Source of the DNA: Lumbricus rubellus
Lineage: Eukaryota > Annelida > Clitellata > Crassiclitellata > Lumbricidae
Assembly (NCBI GenBank): GCA_945859605.1
Contig: OX243815.1
Coordinates: forward strand, 30,698,892-30,762,891
Reading direction: 5' to 3'
DNA: 64,000 nucleotides
A program made the position numbers and the translations under genes. Below, piece by piece: positions 1 to 30,700 of this stretch (positions within the stretch are counted from its first letter, which is position 1; each line of letters opens with the position of its first letter). Under the pieces are notes generated by a model. That model was not told where the DNA came from. It saw only the letters and a program-made list of their open reading frames with translations, and searched no databases.

Positions 1-521
1 ATATTATAGGTCAATATAGCGACTATTAACGTTCCTTTTGTTGAGCTTTCGGAATTTCTCCGTCTCTGTTTTGGCAATCTTCGCATCACATTGTGTTCTA
101 GTAAATCATTGACGTCGTACACACGTCGAAATGAGGACTGAGTTTATTATTAGAACATGCGGACTGATCGTAGTCTTGATTCTAAGTATACAGCGATCAG
201 TCGAAACTTGATCTGGCCTTTCTACTGGGTCATTAGTTTTGACTGTCGTCTGCATGTCTCACTCTAAGAAAATATCAAATGAGGTTTGGATATTAATAGT
301 AATGGTATTTTCCAAATTTCTAAAGCGTTACGCGAAAGCCAAGCGAAGGGCACCAGCTTATTAACGAGCGGCTTGGAAGTCGCTACATGTAGATCGACTG
401 CTTTAGATGCGCTACATGTACTTATCCAGATAAGTTCAGATGATGACTATAATACACGGAGAAGTCTTTTACCAGATCAGAGTTCCGAGGTTGTTGCAGA
501 ATTAACTGCTTAGACTTTAAT
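1..521. other. Unassigned stretch with one short open frame
   Basis: No gene is recognised here. An open frame runs from 283 to the TAG at 511-513 (about 76 codons, no ATG in frame) on the + strand. Its composition is not low-complexity (it includes the peptide ALRESQAKGTSLLTSG), so it could be a 3'-terminal coding exon of a gene that starts off the left edge. A second open stretch at about 10-140 also ends in a stop. I see no family motif in either and no convincing splice acceptor. Either could be chance. Confidence 0.2.
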
Positions 522-890
522 GGAGGAGGAGGAGGAGAGGAGGAGGAGAATGAAGAGGAGGAGGAGGAGGTGGAGGACTAGGAGAAGGACGAGCATGAGG
601 AGGAAAGGAAGACGAGAAGAAAAAGTAAGAGGAGAAAGAGGAGGAAAGGGAAGAGGAGGAGGAAGAGGAGGAGAAGGAACAAGAGAAGGAGGAGAAGGAA
701 GAGGAAGAAGATGATGATGAGAAGGAGGAAGAGGAGGAAGAAGAGGAGAAGGGTAGGGGAGAAAGAGGAGAAGGAAGAGGAAGAAGAGGAGGAAGAGGAG
801 AAGAAAGAGGAGGAATTAGAGGAGGAGGGTAGGGGAGAACTAGGAAGAGGAGAAAGAGGAGGAGAAAGAGGAGGAGGAGTAGAAGTATGT
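522..890. repeat. Long polypurine (GGA/GAA/GAG)n tract
   Basis: About 370 bases on the + strand are almost entirely A and G, with only scattered T or C. All frames are open as Glu/Arg/Gly-rich or, on the other strand, Ser/Pro/Leu-rich runs, which are artefacts of the repeat. Such polypurine-polypyrimidine mirror tracts can form triplex (H-) DNA. Confidence 0.9.
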
Positions 891-1397
891 CGGATTGTCG
901 GTGGATGATGACGACGACGACGACGACTGTGATTGATGATGGCAATCTGGCAAGGCGCACCGACTGAACTGCAGACGAAAAGATAATATGCAGCACGCAA
1001 CTGACCACAGATGACCTCTCATGTCTAACTAGGAATAGCAGGTCATGACCCCAAAGTCACCATCACCACCACCACCACCATGCTTGTGTACCATGAGCGG
1101 AGTGACCTCAGGTTTCCAGGAGGTGCATGAATGTGAAGGGTATATTCGCGTGCACTGCATTATTCTCCGACTGCAGGCAATGCACATATGCACTTGTCAT
1201 GTATATATCGTCATGAGATGCGGTTGTTCAGCTGGCTGCATTTGATCGGGTCGTAAATAATGGCTGACCCCTATATGTATATATATATATATATATATAA
1301 TTATATATATGCAATGCCAGACGCATCTTTTAGTGCTGCAGCTTAAAGAAATTAGAACTCCATCAAGCAACAACGAACTCAAGCTGCTGCATATATA
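891..1397. other. Gene-free stretch
   Basis: A short (GAC)n run near 909-925, a (CAC)n run near 1061-1080 and an (AT)n run at about 1272-1310. I see nothing else. Confidence 0.6.
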
Positions 1398-2024
1398 CAG
1401 GGTGGCGCAAAATAAACCGGACTATTAGTTTTGCAATTGCATCGCTTGGATAATCAAAGTAATTATCGCCTTAAAACTATCAATAGAAAGAAATGTGACG
1501 TGGTCCTACATCACGGATTACTGACAGACATTATAGCTCACTCTTGTGACAATTTCACTTTCCAACAAGATGGAGCACCTGCTCATCGTTCACGAAAAAC
1601 AGTTGCTTTACTCACTGCTCGCGTTCCAGACTTTATTGAACCAGAAAATTGACCACCGAACAGTCCGGACTTGTATCCCGTAGACTATTCGATCTGGGGA
1701 ATGCTTCAGCAGCTTGTCTACATGTAAAGAATTCGAGATATTGAACATTTGAAAGAAGTTCTGACCGCATGCTGGGACGAAATCAGCGAGGACACTATTG
1801 GACAGTTTCGCAAGCGATTATCATTGGTTATCGCAGCAAACGGAAGACATGTTGAACATCACTGAAATATTACAGTTCATTCAATGTTATATTAAATGAA
1901 AAAACCAATGCCATTTTTCTGTGTCATTTCTGTATAATGATAGTTTTAAGGCGATAATTACTTTGATTATTCAAGCGATGCAATTGCAAAAAACTAATAG
2001 TCCGGTTTATTTTGCGCCACCCTG
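1398..2024 (+). mobile_element. Decayed Tc1/mariner element with 84-86 bp terminal inverted repeats
   Basis: The left repeat (1398-1481) starts CAGGGTGGCGCAAAATAAAC and the right repeat (1939-2024) is its reverse complement with about one substitution and a 2-base indel. TA dinucleotides flank both ends (1396-1397, 2025-2026), as expected for Tc1/mariner insertion. The interior, roughly 1500-1865, encodes the C-terminal half of a DDE transposase: FQQDGAPAHRSRKT, then an EPENWPPNSPDL-like stretch broken by an in-frame TGA at about 1651, then PVDYSIWG, followed by another stop at about 1725. The N-terminal DNA-binding part is absent, so the copy is internally deleted and dead. It lies upstream of the first recognised stomatin exon. 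Confidence 0.9.
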
Positions 2025-2026
2025 TA

Positions 2027-2830
2027 GATGCCCATATGCATTGGACTACAAATGAATTCACACACAGACAGATATACATATTATATACACGTACGTCGTA
2101 TATACATGCATGATAAGAACATACACATACAAGCATGTACATATTGTCTATTCATATGGGGAACAACCCATTATAATTGCGGCATAACAGTAGACGTTTA
2201 TTTGTGGTCTTGTCGTGGACTGTTTGACCGTGTAGTAGCCTACATGCAGCATGCCGAAGACTTGCATATTATTCATTCATGACTTGTGCTAATTAACTTT
2301 GTCCAAGATAATTTTTATTATATATATAAAATATTAGATATATATTACATATGTTATTATATAGGCCTATACATGTATATAGTTGGTGATTCCGCATTTG
2401 TGGTGATCGTACTTGTCACCTGAACTCCATAGACTTCTCTCACCGGTATAGGTCTATTCTTCTCATGCAGTCGCTTTTGCTCTGTCTCCTCCTCCTCTTT
2501 TTCTTCCTTCTCCTCCTCCTCGTCCTCTTCTTCCTCTTACTCTATAAAGAGAATATATAGTTCTCTGGTTCTGCTGCTTTCTCCCATCTATCCACTGTCT
2601 CTCTGTTCACGCTAATCTTTCAAAATCGCCAATAATTGAATTCTTATACACTTCTTTGTTGTTCTTTTTTTATTATTCGCCTTCGTTAGGATGGTGGCGA
2701 TAATCAAGAACATGATGCGTGCATGTGTGTGTTAGTGTGTGTGCAACTGTGCATGTGTGTTTGTTTGTTTGTTTATTGCGTCTGTGTGTGATTGGATGGG
2801 TGTGTGTGCGTATGCGTGCATGTGTTTGGT

Positions 2831-2892
<62 letters not shown>

Positions 2893-2925
2893 CCTAAATA
2901 TATCTTTGTTAACTTTGCTTTGCAG
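2027..2925. other. Gene-free stretch upstream of the first recognised stomatin exon
   Basis: It holds AT-rich sequence (2310-2385), a TCC/TTC-rich pyrimidine stretch (about 2480-2540) and TG-rich sequence ending in an uninterrupted (GT)n run (about 2835-2888). The GT run stops about 35 bases before the splice acceptor at 2924-2925. The ATG exon of stomatin was not found here. Confidence 0.5.
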
Positions 2926-22287
<19,362 letters not shown>

Positions 22288-22747
22288 AACCACCAGACGA
22301 CTGAACAACACAATAACTATTGTTATTATTATTATGACGCAATGTAAATCGAAAGTTAAACCGGAAGTACGTGTGTAGCCTATGTGTGATGAACTGACGG
22401 AACCGGAAGTGGCGTGCTAGCATCATCCGCCTGCAGCGATCGCCTATATTATAATACATGTAGTGCGGTCGACATCAGGGAATTTCACTGAATTAAAGCT
22501 GGCGCTTCATTACACTAGACTCAGTGCTAAAAGTGTAAAACAGAAGTGCCTGGAAGTCCCTTACCTTTCCAAAAGAAGTGCCAGGACGCCCCTTACATTA
22601 CCAGGTGTGCTGGCCAAATAAGTGGCAGTACGGCATAGAGATTGGAAAATGACAGTCCTGCCACACTTTAAGCCCTGACCAGAATCAGTTATTAATAGAC
22701 CCATAATTTACATGTAAGTGTGGCGCTGAAACTCGAGATTGTCTAGT
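22288..22747. other. Stomatin 3' flank
   Basis: Presumed 3' UTR and flank of stomatin. The best poly(A)-signal candidate is ATTAAA at about 22492. No other gene. Confidence 0.5.
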
Positions 22748-23883
22748 AAGGGGTTCTCAACCTTTTTTCGCGCGCGACACACCTAAACTTGCAACCACAT
22801 TTCGCGACACACCAAGCAATTATCATGTGAATATCGCTAAAAAATTAAATTAGGCCTAAGTCAACTTGTTGATAGGCCAATACTGAATGCTTTCTATTTT
22901 CTAATTATTCTAACATTCAAAATTTTACTAATCCAAATTTGAGATTCTACGACGTTTTATGACTCTTCATTAATTGTCTATCCAAACAGTTAGGCCTAAT
23001 GAGATTTGTGTTTCTGGATTTTCCTTGGATCATAGTTAGACGAGGATCCACAGGCTTTCTGAGTACAACACGTAAGCTTATAGGGCCTGCGCCCTACCTG
23101 CAACTGAGAGTCTGAGACTAACGAATGAAAATAGCCATATATGAGTTATATGAGTTTTAGATTTAAAAAAGCATAAGTTGTCCATAGTCCAAACCACTAG
23201 CTCTGATAGCTCAAGACAAAACAAGAAAACATGGGATAAAGGTAGCTGAACACCACCGAAACTAAACGCACTTCAAAACGTCAAATAATTGTAACGGAAA
23301 CTGAAAAGCGCAGTCCTACAGTAATTTGTTAGTTAAAAAACGGACCATTGGAACTTATGGGTCTATGGACCTTGTGCACCTTCCTTATATTGTAAATTGT
23401 CACTCTCTGAATAGGCCTACGCAAACAGCCTTTCCGCGTCATCACTTTTAGAATCGCAAATTTTTTCTTTCTTCTTGATATATAATTTGCCCCATTATTT
23501 TTGAAGGTTACAGCATTGGATAAAATTTTAATCAGTGCGCTCGCTGGCGTATTATATGCCTACTGTAATCTATGTCATGTATATATGCTTACATAGGCAG
23601 TGCATGTGGACTTATAAGGCAAACATTGTGGCTGCTCCCGATTGAGGTCAAATGGAATAGATAAATGAAGTCCTACGAATAGCCTATATTCTCACAGCCT
23701 ATGACTGCCAAATTGCTAAAGTGAACAAGTCAGGGTAAGGCAAGAACGACGGTTGTATGTTGTGAGAATTCGCGACACACCAATTCTTCGCGACACACCA
23801 GCGACACACCAGTTTTACGCGACACACCTCCGGTCGCTTCGCGACACACTAGTGTGTCGCGACACACCGGTTGAGAACCTCTG
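22748..23883. mobile_element. hAT-like non-autonomous element with internal GCGACACACC repeats
   Basis: The ends form imperfect inverted repeats: AGGGGTTCTCAACC at the left and GGTTGAGAACCTCTG at the right. Both ends also carry the subterminal word GCGACACACC, at least five times near 23770-23870. CAGNGGTTCTCAACC is a typical hAT end. The flanking octamers (22740-22747 and 23884-23891) share only part of their sequence, so the target duplication has decayed or I have misplaced an end. No transposase frame is visible. Confidence 0.65.
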
Positions 23884-24029
23884 GGTTAGATGATGAAAGT
23901 CGGATAATTTTTCCACGAAACAAAAATAGCGAAATTAATAAATAGAACGACTTATGTATGCCAGAGGTAGGCGATATATATAGAACACACTGCTATGGAC
24001 TAGCGATGCTGTAAGTTTGACGCAAAGAC

Positions 24030-24500
24030 AATGGCATTGTATTGTACTGTATATTGTATTGTATTGTGTCGTATTGTCCATTGATAAAGCGCTTCTCTCA
24101 GCAGTCTTTCAGAGGCGCTCCTAGTGTCACCAATACCGTGAGAAATGGCAGGATTTAGACGAGAAAGCGATAATGAAAGCCTGTCAGACATAAAGGCGGA
24201 GCGAACTGCAGGTGGTTGAAGTCCATTCCATAGAGAAGGACCTGTGCATCTGGATTGAGACATGACAGTCCTGACGCGGGAACAAAGAGGTCAAGTCGAT
24301 CAGAGGATCTAAGAGGGCGCAGCGAAGTGGCAGAGAGGGGACGAAGCATAAGATTACAAAGATACTTCGAAGTTGGACCCAATTGAGACTCAAGAAACAA
24401 AGAACTTTGAATTTTAGAGAAGGAACCAGTGAAGTTGTTCAGTTATGAATGTAGCCTACAGATGTGGGACAATCGAGGAAGACGTCTAGCAGCTGCCCTG
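24030..24500 (-). mobile_element. Probable LINE 3' end with (ACAAT)n tail, minus strand
   Basis: Read on the minus strand, a 3'-UTR-like segment ends in AGGAGCGCCTCTGAAAGACT, GAAGCGCTTTATCAATGG and a run of ACAAT units (24035-24075). A GCGCTTTAT-type end followed by a short tandem tail is typical of L2/CR1-like LINEs, and the GGAGCGCCTC word is shared with the SINE bodies in this window. No reverse transcriptase is preserved. This assignment is an inference. Confidence 0.35.
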
Positions 24501-24824
24501 ATACGCCTTACCCTTAAGTAGCATGAACATGTAATGTAAGCTTGTATCGAGTGCAATAGGCCTAGAGTGCATGACCAAGCCCTGCAGAAGAAGTGGCAAA
24601 AGAGCGTGTCCACTCTGATTCACCCAATCTACATTATACACATAGGCTACATGTATAATACACTACACATGCTGTCGACAGTCGCCTTCTATAGGCAAGT
24701 CATTCGTTTATGCAGCTTTAGTTGAAAGGTGAACGCGAGTTAAACCATTTGACCACCTAACGATGTACGACTACATAAACCTCAGGCTTTCCTCTCTCAT
24801 CTTTTAAGACAGTTTTATTTGGCC

Positions 24825-24905
24825 TCGTTGAGGCTGGGAGCGCCTCTGAGTAGCCCGTTGAAGAGGCGCTATATAAATGCATGCAATGAATGAATGAATG
24901 AATAA
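24825..24905 (+). mobile_element. SINE/LINE tail fragment with (AATG)n
   Basis: GGGAGCGCCTCTGAGTAG and GGCGCTATATAAATGC match the tail of the tRNA-derived SINEs and are followed by an (AATG)n run. The tRNA head is missing (5' truncated). Confidence 0.6.
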
Positions 24906-25139
24906 ATGATGACACACATTTAACATTTTCTTGTCCTATATATATGACGATGGGAGGCTGAGTGAGCGATGCAAACATTAAAACACAACACAAGGAGTCG
25001 TCGGCATGTATAGGGACGAAACTCCCTATAGTAGGTAACTAAGGTAAGCCAGGCACTAGCCTACTTTATTATTGCCATCGACTCCGATATTGCTTAATCC
25101 TTTCTTTCCTCATTTACCAGCCTGCTTGCAAACGATATA

Positions 25140-25337
25140 CACCGTGATTCAAAAAGTAAGCCAAATTGTTTTTTATACAGATGTAGACAGTAGACCTATA
25201 TCTCTAAATGCTTGATAACATAGGCTATCACGCTAAAAATGCTTGATAACATATCACGCTAAAAATTTCCAAATATTTAGAGAAGTGGACCAAGAATACG
25301 ATTCCAAAAACATGAGATAAAGTTGAACGGATAAATC
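25140..25337 (+). mobile_element. Solo mariner terminal repeat
   Basis: This 198-base segment starts CACCGTGATTCAAAAAGTAA and matches the left terminal repeat of the element at 57391, including the AGAGAAGTGGACCAAGAATA block. It carries an internal tandem duplication of about 30 bases. No right end or transposase was found nearby. Confidence 0.75.
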
Positions 25338-26362
25338 AACCGCATATAATATGCTCAGTTTAACAAATTATTTATAGACAACAATGACTGGCTCAAGAAC
25401 AAATGTACAAATATTTATACATATTAGGGTATAATAAAAAAAAGAAATGCTTAAAGTACTCATCCCTTTTCAACTGGAAAGAAAAAGGACAAAAAACGAA
25501 AGAAATACTTATAAGCAAAGCGAAGTTACTTAAAATATCTAGAATAATCTCAGTGTAAGTAGGGAAGAATGTCCATGTTTGGGACAGGTTCCGCATTGGG
25601 ACATGGCGGTATCTATAATTATGTTGTGGCTATTTATAATCACGTGTGGCGACACCCAGCGAACGTATTTGATAATAATTATGGTGAATGATCGTACGTT
25701 GTGATCTTCAATGAATACAACGTTTTATACAGAGATGTTGTTAAATTTAACTTTTCACCATAAATAGTTAAATTTTTACTCACCCAGTCTCAACCACTGC
25801 ATTAAATCTCTATTGCTCATAGCTTAAAATACCAACCAATTATTTAGGGCAGTATATTGCAAAGCCTATGGTAAAATTCGGGAGTCATTCACTTAGTAAC
25901 TTTTTGTTATCTAAGAAATAGTACCCTGGCCATTGATAGCCTGCATTGGGACATGCGCTCATGGCTTGCATTGGGTCTATCCCGATGCAGGAAATCCATC
26001 ATAGGAATTAAACTTTGACGGTTTCACTGTAACTTGTGCGAAACAAAATGCTATCAGGATGGGTAGAGATATGCTACGTTGCACTCGCTTGAAATTGACC
26101 AATAAGGCTATTTTTTACTAGGATTACATAGGTCACTAAAACTTTGCTTGCATTTATTAAATTTGCGATAACATTATTATTTATGCTCCTCTAGTTCCTC
26201 ATTTAGATATTGTCAACTGGAATATCCATTATACTCTATTAAATATGATTAGTAGCGGATCATCTGTTTGTCCTAATGTTCCACATGCGTTGTGGCCTGA
26301 ATTGGGAAAGTTTTAACCACTAAGGAAATTTCTAAAACATAATTGGTTTGTTCTTGTGATAA

Positions 26363-27779
26363 TCTATATTAATAAAGAGAGGATTCTGTCTGTGTGTCTG
26401 TCTGTCTGTGTGTGTGTTTGACCGGAATGCATTTCGACAGTTTTTGACCTTTTCACTCCAAACCTTCACTACTCTCTCCGTCTCGGCGTCGGACACCCAG
26501 TGGAGGGGTTGGCGATTCTCTATAACCGTGGGAGCCAGGGTGGGGGGCGAAACCCCCCAAATTTTTTTCAATAAAACGCAGCTATTGATTTCAAACTTTG
26601 CACCTAGACAGAGGGCCATCGGAACCACCCAGTGGAGTTGTTGGCGAATCTCCCCCACCATGGGGGCCACGGTGGGGGCGAAAACCCTAAGTTTATTAAA
26701 CACCTTTTTAAACGCTTGCATGGTCATTATATAAACGCAGCTGATGTAAATGATATTCCAATCCGCTTTGCTGTAAAGTCTTACTATAATTATAGTCAAC
26801 TAGCTGAACCCGGCCACGCGTTGCTGTGGCTGAAAAGAGCATTCAACCATCCCTCCCTACCTCCCCTCCCCAACCCCCTCACCCACCCCTCCCCTTCCCT
26901 CTGCCAACCCTCCCCCTTCGCCTGCCCCTCCCCTCTCCTCCCCTCTCCCTCCCCTCCCCTTCCCCTCCCCTCCCCTCCCTCCGCTCCCTCTCCAACCTCT
27001 CCCCCAACCCCTCCCAACCCCCTACCCCTCCCCTCCCCTCCCACGTCGTGGGGGGTGGGAAATTTCCCCCCGAAAACCCAAATTTCAAGGGTGGCGCACC
27101 GGTGGAGAGGTCGGAGTGTGGTGGGGTGTTGTCGGGTGGGTGAGTTTGGGGTGGGGTGGGGTGGGAGGGAAAATTTTCCCGAAAACCAAAATTTCACCGA
27201 TGGCGTACCATTGAAGGTCGGAGTGTTGTGGGTTTTGGGGGGCGGGGATGGGGTGGGGGTTGGTGTGTTGGTGGAGGGTGTGGAGTGGGAGCTGGCTTAA
27301 GCTGGGGGTTCGGGTGGGGGTGGAGGGTAGGGGTGAGGGTCGGGTGGGGTTGGGTGGAGGTGGTAGGTGGAGGGGTGGGATGGGGCAGGTGAACGGGGTG
27401 GGGTAGACGGGATGGGGTGGGGGTTTGTGGGTGGAGGTGGAGGTGGATGTTTTGGGGTGGAGGTGGGGTGGGGTGATGGTGGGGGTGGAAGTGGGGTGGA
27501 GGGTGGATGTGTGAAGCTGGGGCGGGTGGAGGGGTGGGGTGTACGGGGTGGGGGTGGGGGTTTGGGGATGGAGGTGAGGTGGAGGTGGGGGTGTGGTGAG
27601 GATGGGGTGGAGGTAGCTTGGAGGGGTGGAGGGGTGAAGCCGTGGCGGATGGAGGGGTGGGTGTACAGGGTGGGGTGGGGGTTTGAGGTGGAGGTGGGGT
27701 GGAGGGGTGGTGTGATTGGGTTGTTGCCGGAGCGGGTCGAATCCTAAATTTCCCGGGCAACGCCGGGTACCCCAGCTAG
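26363..27779 (+). mobile_element. Non-autonomous Helitron, apparently complete
   Basis: The left end begins TCTATATTAATAAAGAG and runs into a CTGTCTGTCTGTGTG stretch, a common 5' end for invertebrate Helitrons. The right end has the GC-rich hairpin CCCGGGCAACGCCGGG (27752-27767), then TACCCCAG and the terminal CTAG (27776-27779). It sits between A (26362) and T (27780) with no target duplication, as Helitrons do. Inside are a two-copy direct repeat (about 26498-26570 and 26627-26700) and a roughly 800-bp C-rich then GGTGGGG-rich field. No Rep/helicase is encoded. The long Pro/His and Gly/Trp frames at 26796-27861 are composition artefacts. Confidence 0.75.
26799..26835 (-). mobile_element. 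Second Helitron 3' terminus, opposite orientation
   Basis: On the minus strand this reads as GCAACGCGTGGCCGGGTTCAGCTAGT: a GC-rich hairpin region followed by CTAG (26800-26803) and T. That is the 3' terminal architecture of another Helitron family, located inside the plus-strand Helitron. It may be a captured end or a nested insertion. Confidence 0.5.
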
Positions 27780-30700
27780 TATTGCAATAAAACCATTTTC
27801 GGTTTATAAAACGTTGCTGCTTTGGACAATAGCAACAATATACATATACTGCAACCAACACAGATTGTATGCTTTAAAATGTAAAAATTGACCAAATTCT
27901 GGACATTCTCTTCTATAAAATATTTACGGTAGTTTGGCTTAAATTTTAAGCCAAACTACCGTAAATAAATTCTAAGAGCAGATTCCAGCAAGATCATTAA
28001 TTGATAATCATACGCTGGGAATAGAAGGGTTTATCTCCCGGATTATACTCTATACCGTGTATGTATAATGTATGCCATCCGAGGAATAGATTAATTCATC
28101 TTCATGGACAGCTTAGGTCTTAGGGGATAGAATATCCCGCGACACCGGCCAATGACATATTTCTTGGGAAAAATATAATGTCGGCTTGTTTTCCTGCCCA
28201 CGATGTAATCGAAGGCGTGGGAAAGTTTCCAGCAGATGTGCGTCGTTGAGATTGAATATACATGTAGAGTGAAAGAAACCCATATCGCATCCGTATATAC
28301 GTCGTTCGGAATTATTATGTGTTTGCATTCTATAAATTATGTATGACAGGTTTATCCATGATGACCCAAAGGTTTTAGGTTACTTTTTAAATGTGATGGG
28401 CACACAGATCTGATGCAATAAGTAGGCCTATGTAAGTAAGCAAAATAGGTCTACTCTTCATTAGACTACCATGCACAGGCGCATGTTATAATAACTTACT
28501 AATGGCATAAGTGATGTTAGTATAATTATAGGAAAGTCGTTGGCATTCTCGCAATAGAGGTTCTTTTTGCAAATGCATCAGCTTTAAATGTATTAGGCCT
28601 ACAAGCTCACGTGACCTGGATCGCATATTGTTCGGGGAGACTTATAGGCTAAGTGGCGGGAGCAGGTCTTGAAGAAAGTGATATGTCTTTAATAATAACT
28701 GCAAAGAATGATCGAAAGTATTGTTTTAGGTGGTGTTACGTGCGAGTTGTTAAACCGACATTATCAGGCTGCTTCAACTGATCTAGCTTATATTGAACCA
28801 TTGCTTAAGCTCACTGTTAACATTGAACACCCTGCTAATATTGATGAATATTCTGTGTTCTGGCTTCTTTGCATGCATGCATACTTAGGCGTAATTCGCC
28901 CCGCACATCATAATAATAATAATTAGTATTATGCTCTGACACACCAGTTGCAACAGCAAGAGCGCCCTTTCTCACGCAGCTACGAAGGCATTACAAACGG
29001 CATCAACTCGTAAATTCTGTCAACTATACAATTTCTTGCATCAGAACCATCTAATTTTGTATTGCTTTGATGCTATCGACGTGTAGGCGTGGTCCGTTTC
29101 ATTCAACAATTACTGGAACGCCCGTCTCATCTCATGAAAGATTAAATCCAATCGTGTAAATATCGCTGTCGTTTAATTAGCACCGTGGAATTGTCGGCTG
29201 CAAATCTCCGAGAAATCTAATACCATAGAAAACGGCGTATAGATGTTCATTGTTTAGTCTTTGAAAATGTAAACCATCGATGTTTCCTCGATTCTGAACA
29301 GAAGACTTCGCGCGGACGATACAGCAACTACACACGGGTTTTATTTATGTAATGCTGCAGTTGGATTGAGAACTGAGCAAGTTAACGGCACGCTTGCTTA
29401 ATTCTCCAAACGCCTGCTACATGTATCTATGACGACAGTTTCACGATAGGCCTATAGAACAGATTCACTTTCACTACAGGATAACTGAAATTATACAGCA
29501 GTGGTGTCTATAGGGACACAGAGGTTGTTGATAGCACCGAAGTCGCAATATTCAATGGGTATTTCTTATCGTGGTAGAAAATTTACACTGGCTGAGTGAG
29601 TGGAAAAGAAAGTCTCCAAGAACAAGGTGGATGGTTAGTTGCATGTCGGCTGATAATTAATTATAGGGATATTGAATTGCTTTTCGGAGATCATTACTGC
29701 GGGAAGCGATGTTCAGGTAAAGAGTTTATTCACTTGTGGTCTTCAAGAGTAGATTTGCAAAAATATGGTGGAGTTCAAGAGAACACGCCGCGTCAATCGT
29801 CATGCATAAGATATATAATCAATTTTATTTAACTAGGAAGTTGCGTGGTGTCTTTTTGGAATTCTGTAGGTGGGAAGTTTGACGCAAATGCTGGAGAAAT
29901 ATATTCCAAGTTAGTCTATACAGATTTGTTGGAGACAAATACGAAAACAGGCAAAAATGAATACAATAATGGGCATAAATAGGGCGATTGGACCTAGAGC
30001 TTCCCGCAGCGTAAGAGTAAATACCAGCATCATTTTAAGATATGTAAGGCAATATTGGTAATGGACCGTATGTGTAGCGATGCATAAAATAATGTCCAAA
30101 TCTGTTCTTTTTTGTTAGCTTCATAAAATAGGGGTCAAAATGCCGTCCCGGGAAGAGAGCACCCGCAGCCGAACGAATCGCGCGCTTTTGTAGTATTACG
30201 GTACCAATCTTTGCAATATTGCGGTAACGCATTGATGCTCATGGAGTTTTCCAATGAATTCCGACAAACAGTGTTGAAAAATTTGTTTCTTGTGCGAATC
30301 TCTTCCAGTCAGGTTAACGAACAGCGATTTGCAGTAAAGTCAAGATAGAAAGAAAGCAGGGCAGTTGCGAATGGAACAAAAACAATCGAAGAAATGCGAG
30401 ATCTGCCTCTGTATCGTAAATGTAATATGGGTTGTTGCAAAAAAGTGAAGATACATCATTGTGAAAGAAAACATGGTGTAGGAGTAACCTAAACTGCTTG
30501 GACATTTAGGAACAGTGAACAGTTGGTAATAGGCTACGATTTTAAACATCGATTCATAGAAGGGAGAAATCGTTTATGGTGATAAAGGGTGCATCTTCTT
30601 TGCACACGTAGACTACGTAGTGCTGCGTGTTCCACAACAAAAAGGTTCCTCAGTCTTACTCCATCAACTGCATGTCCTTCTTGTTGAGTTCATGATAACA

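Larger units (their letters stand above)
23884..26362. other. Intergenic DNA with LINE/SINE tails and a solo mariner end
   Basis: Apart from the elements listed separately (24030-24500, 24825-24905, 25140-25337) I see no gene. The short open frames here lack motifs. Confidence 0.6.

Noticed and set aside
26796..27861. Pro/His-rich and Gly/Trp-rich open frames up to 258 codons
   Set aside because: They fall in the GC-biased filler of a Helitron, have no start context or motif, and are open on both strands because of composition.
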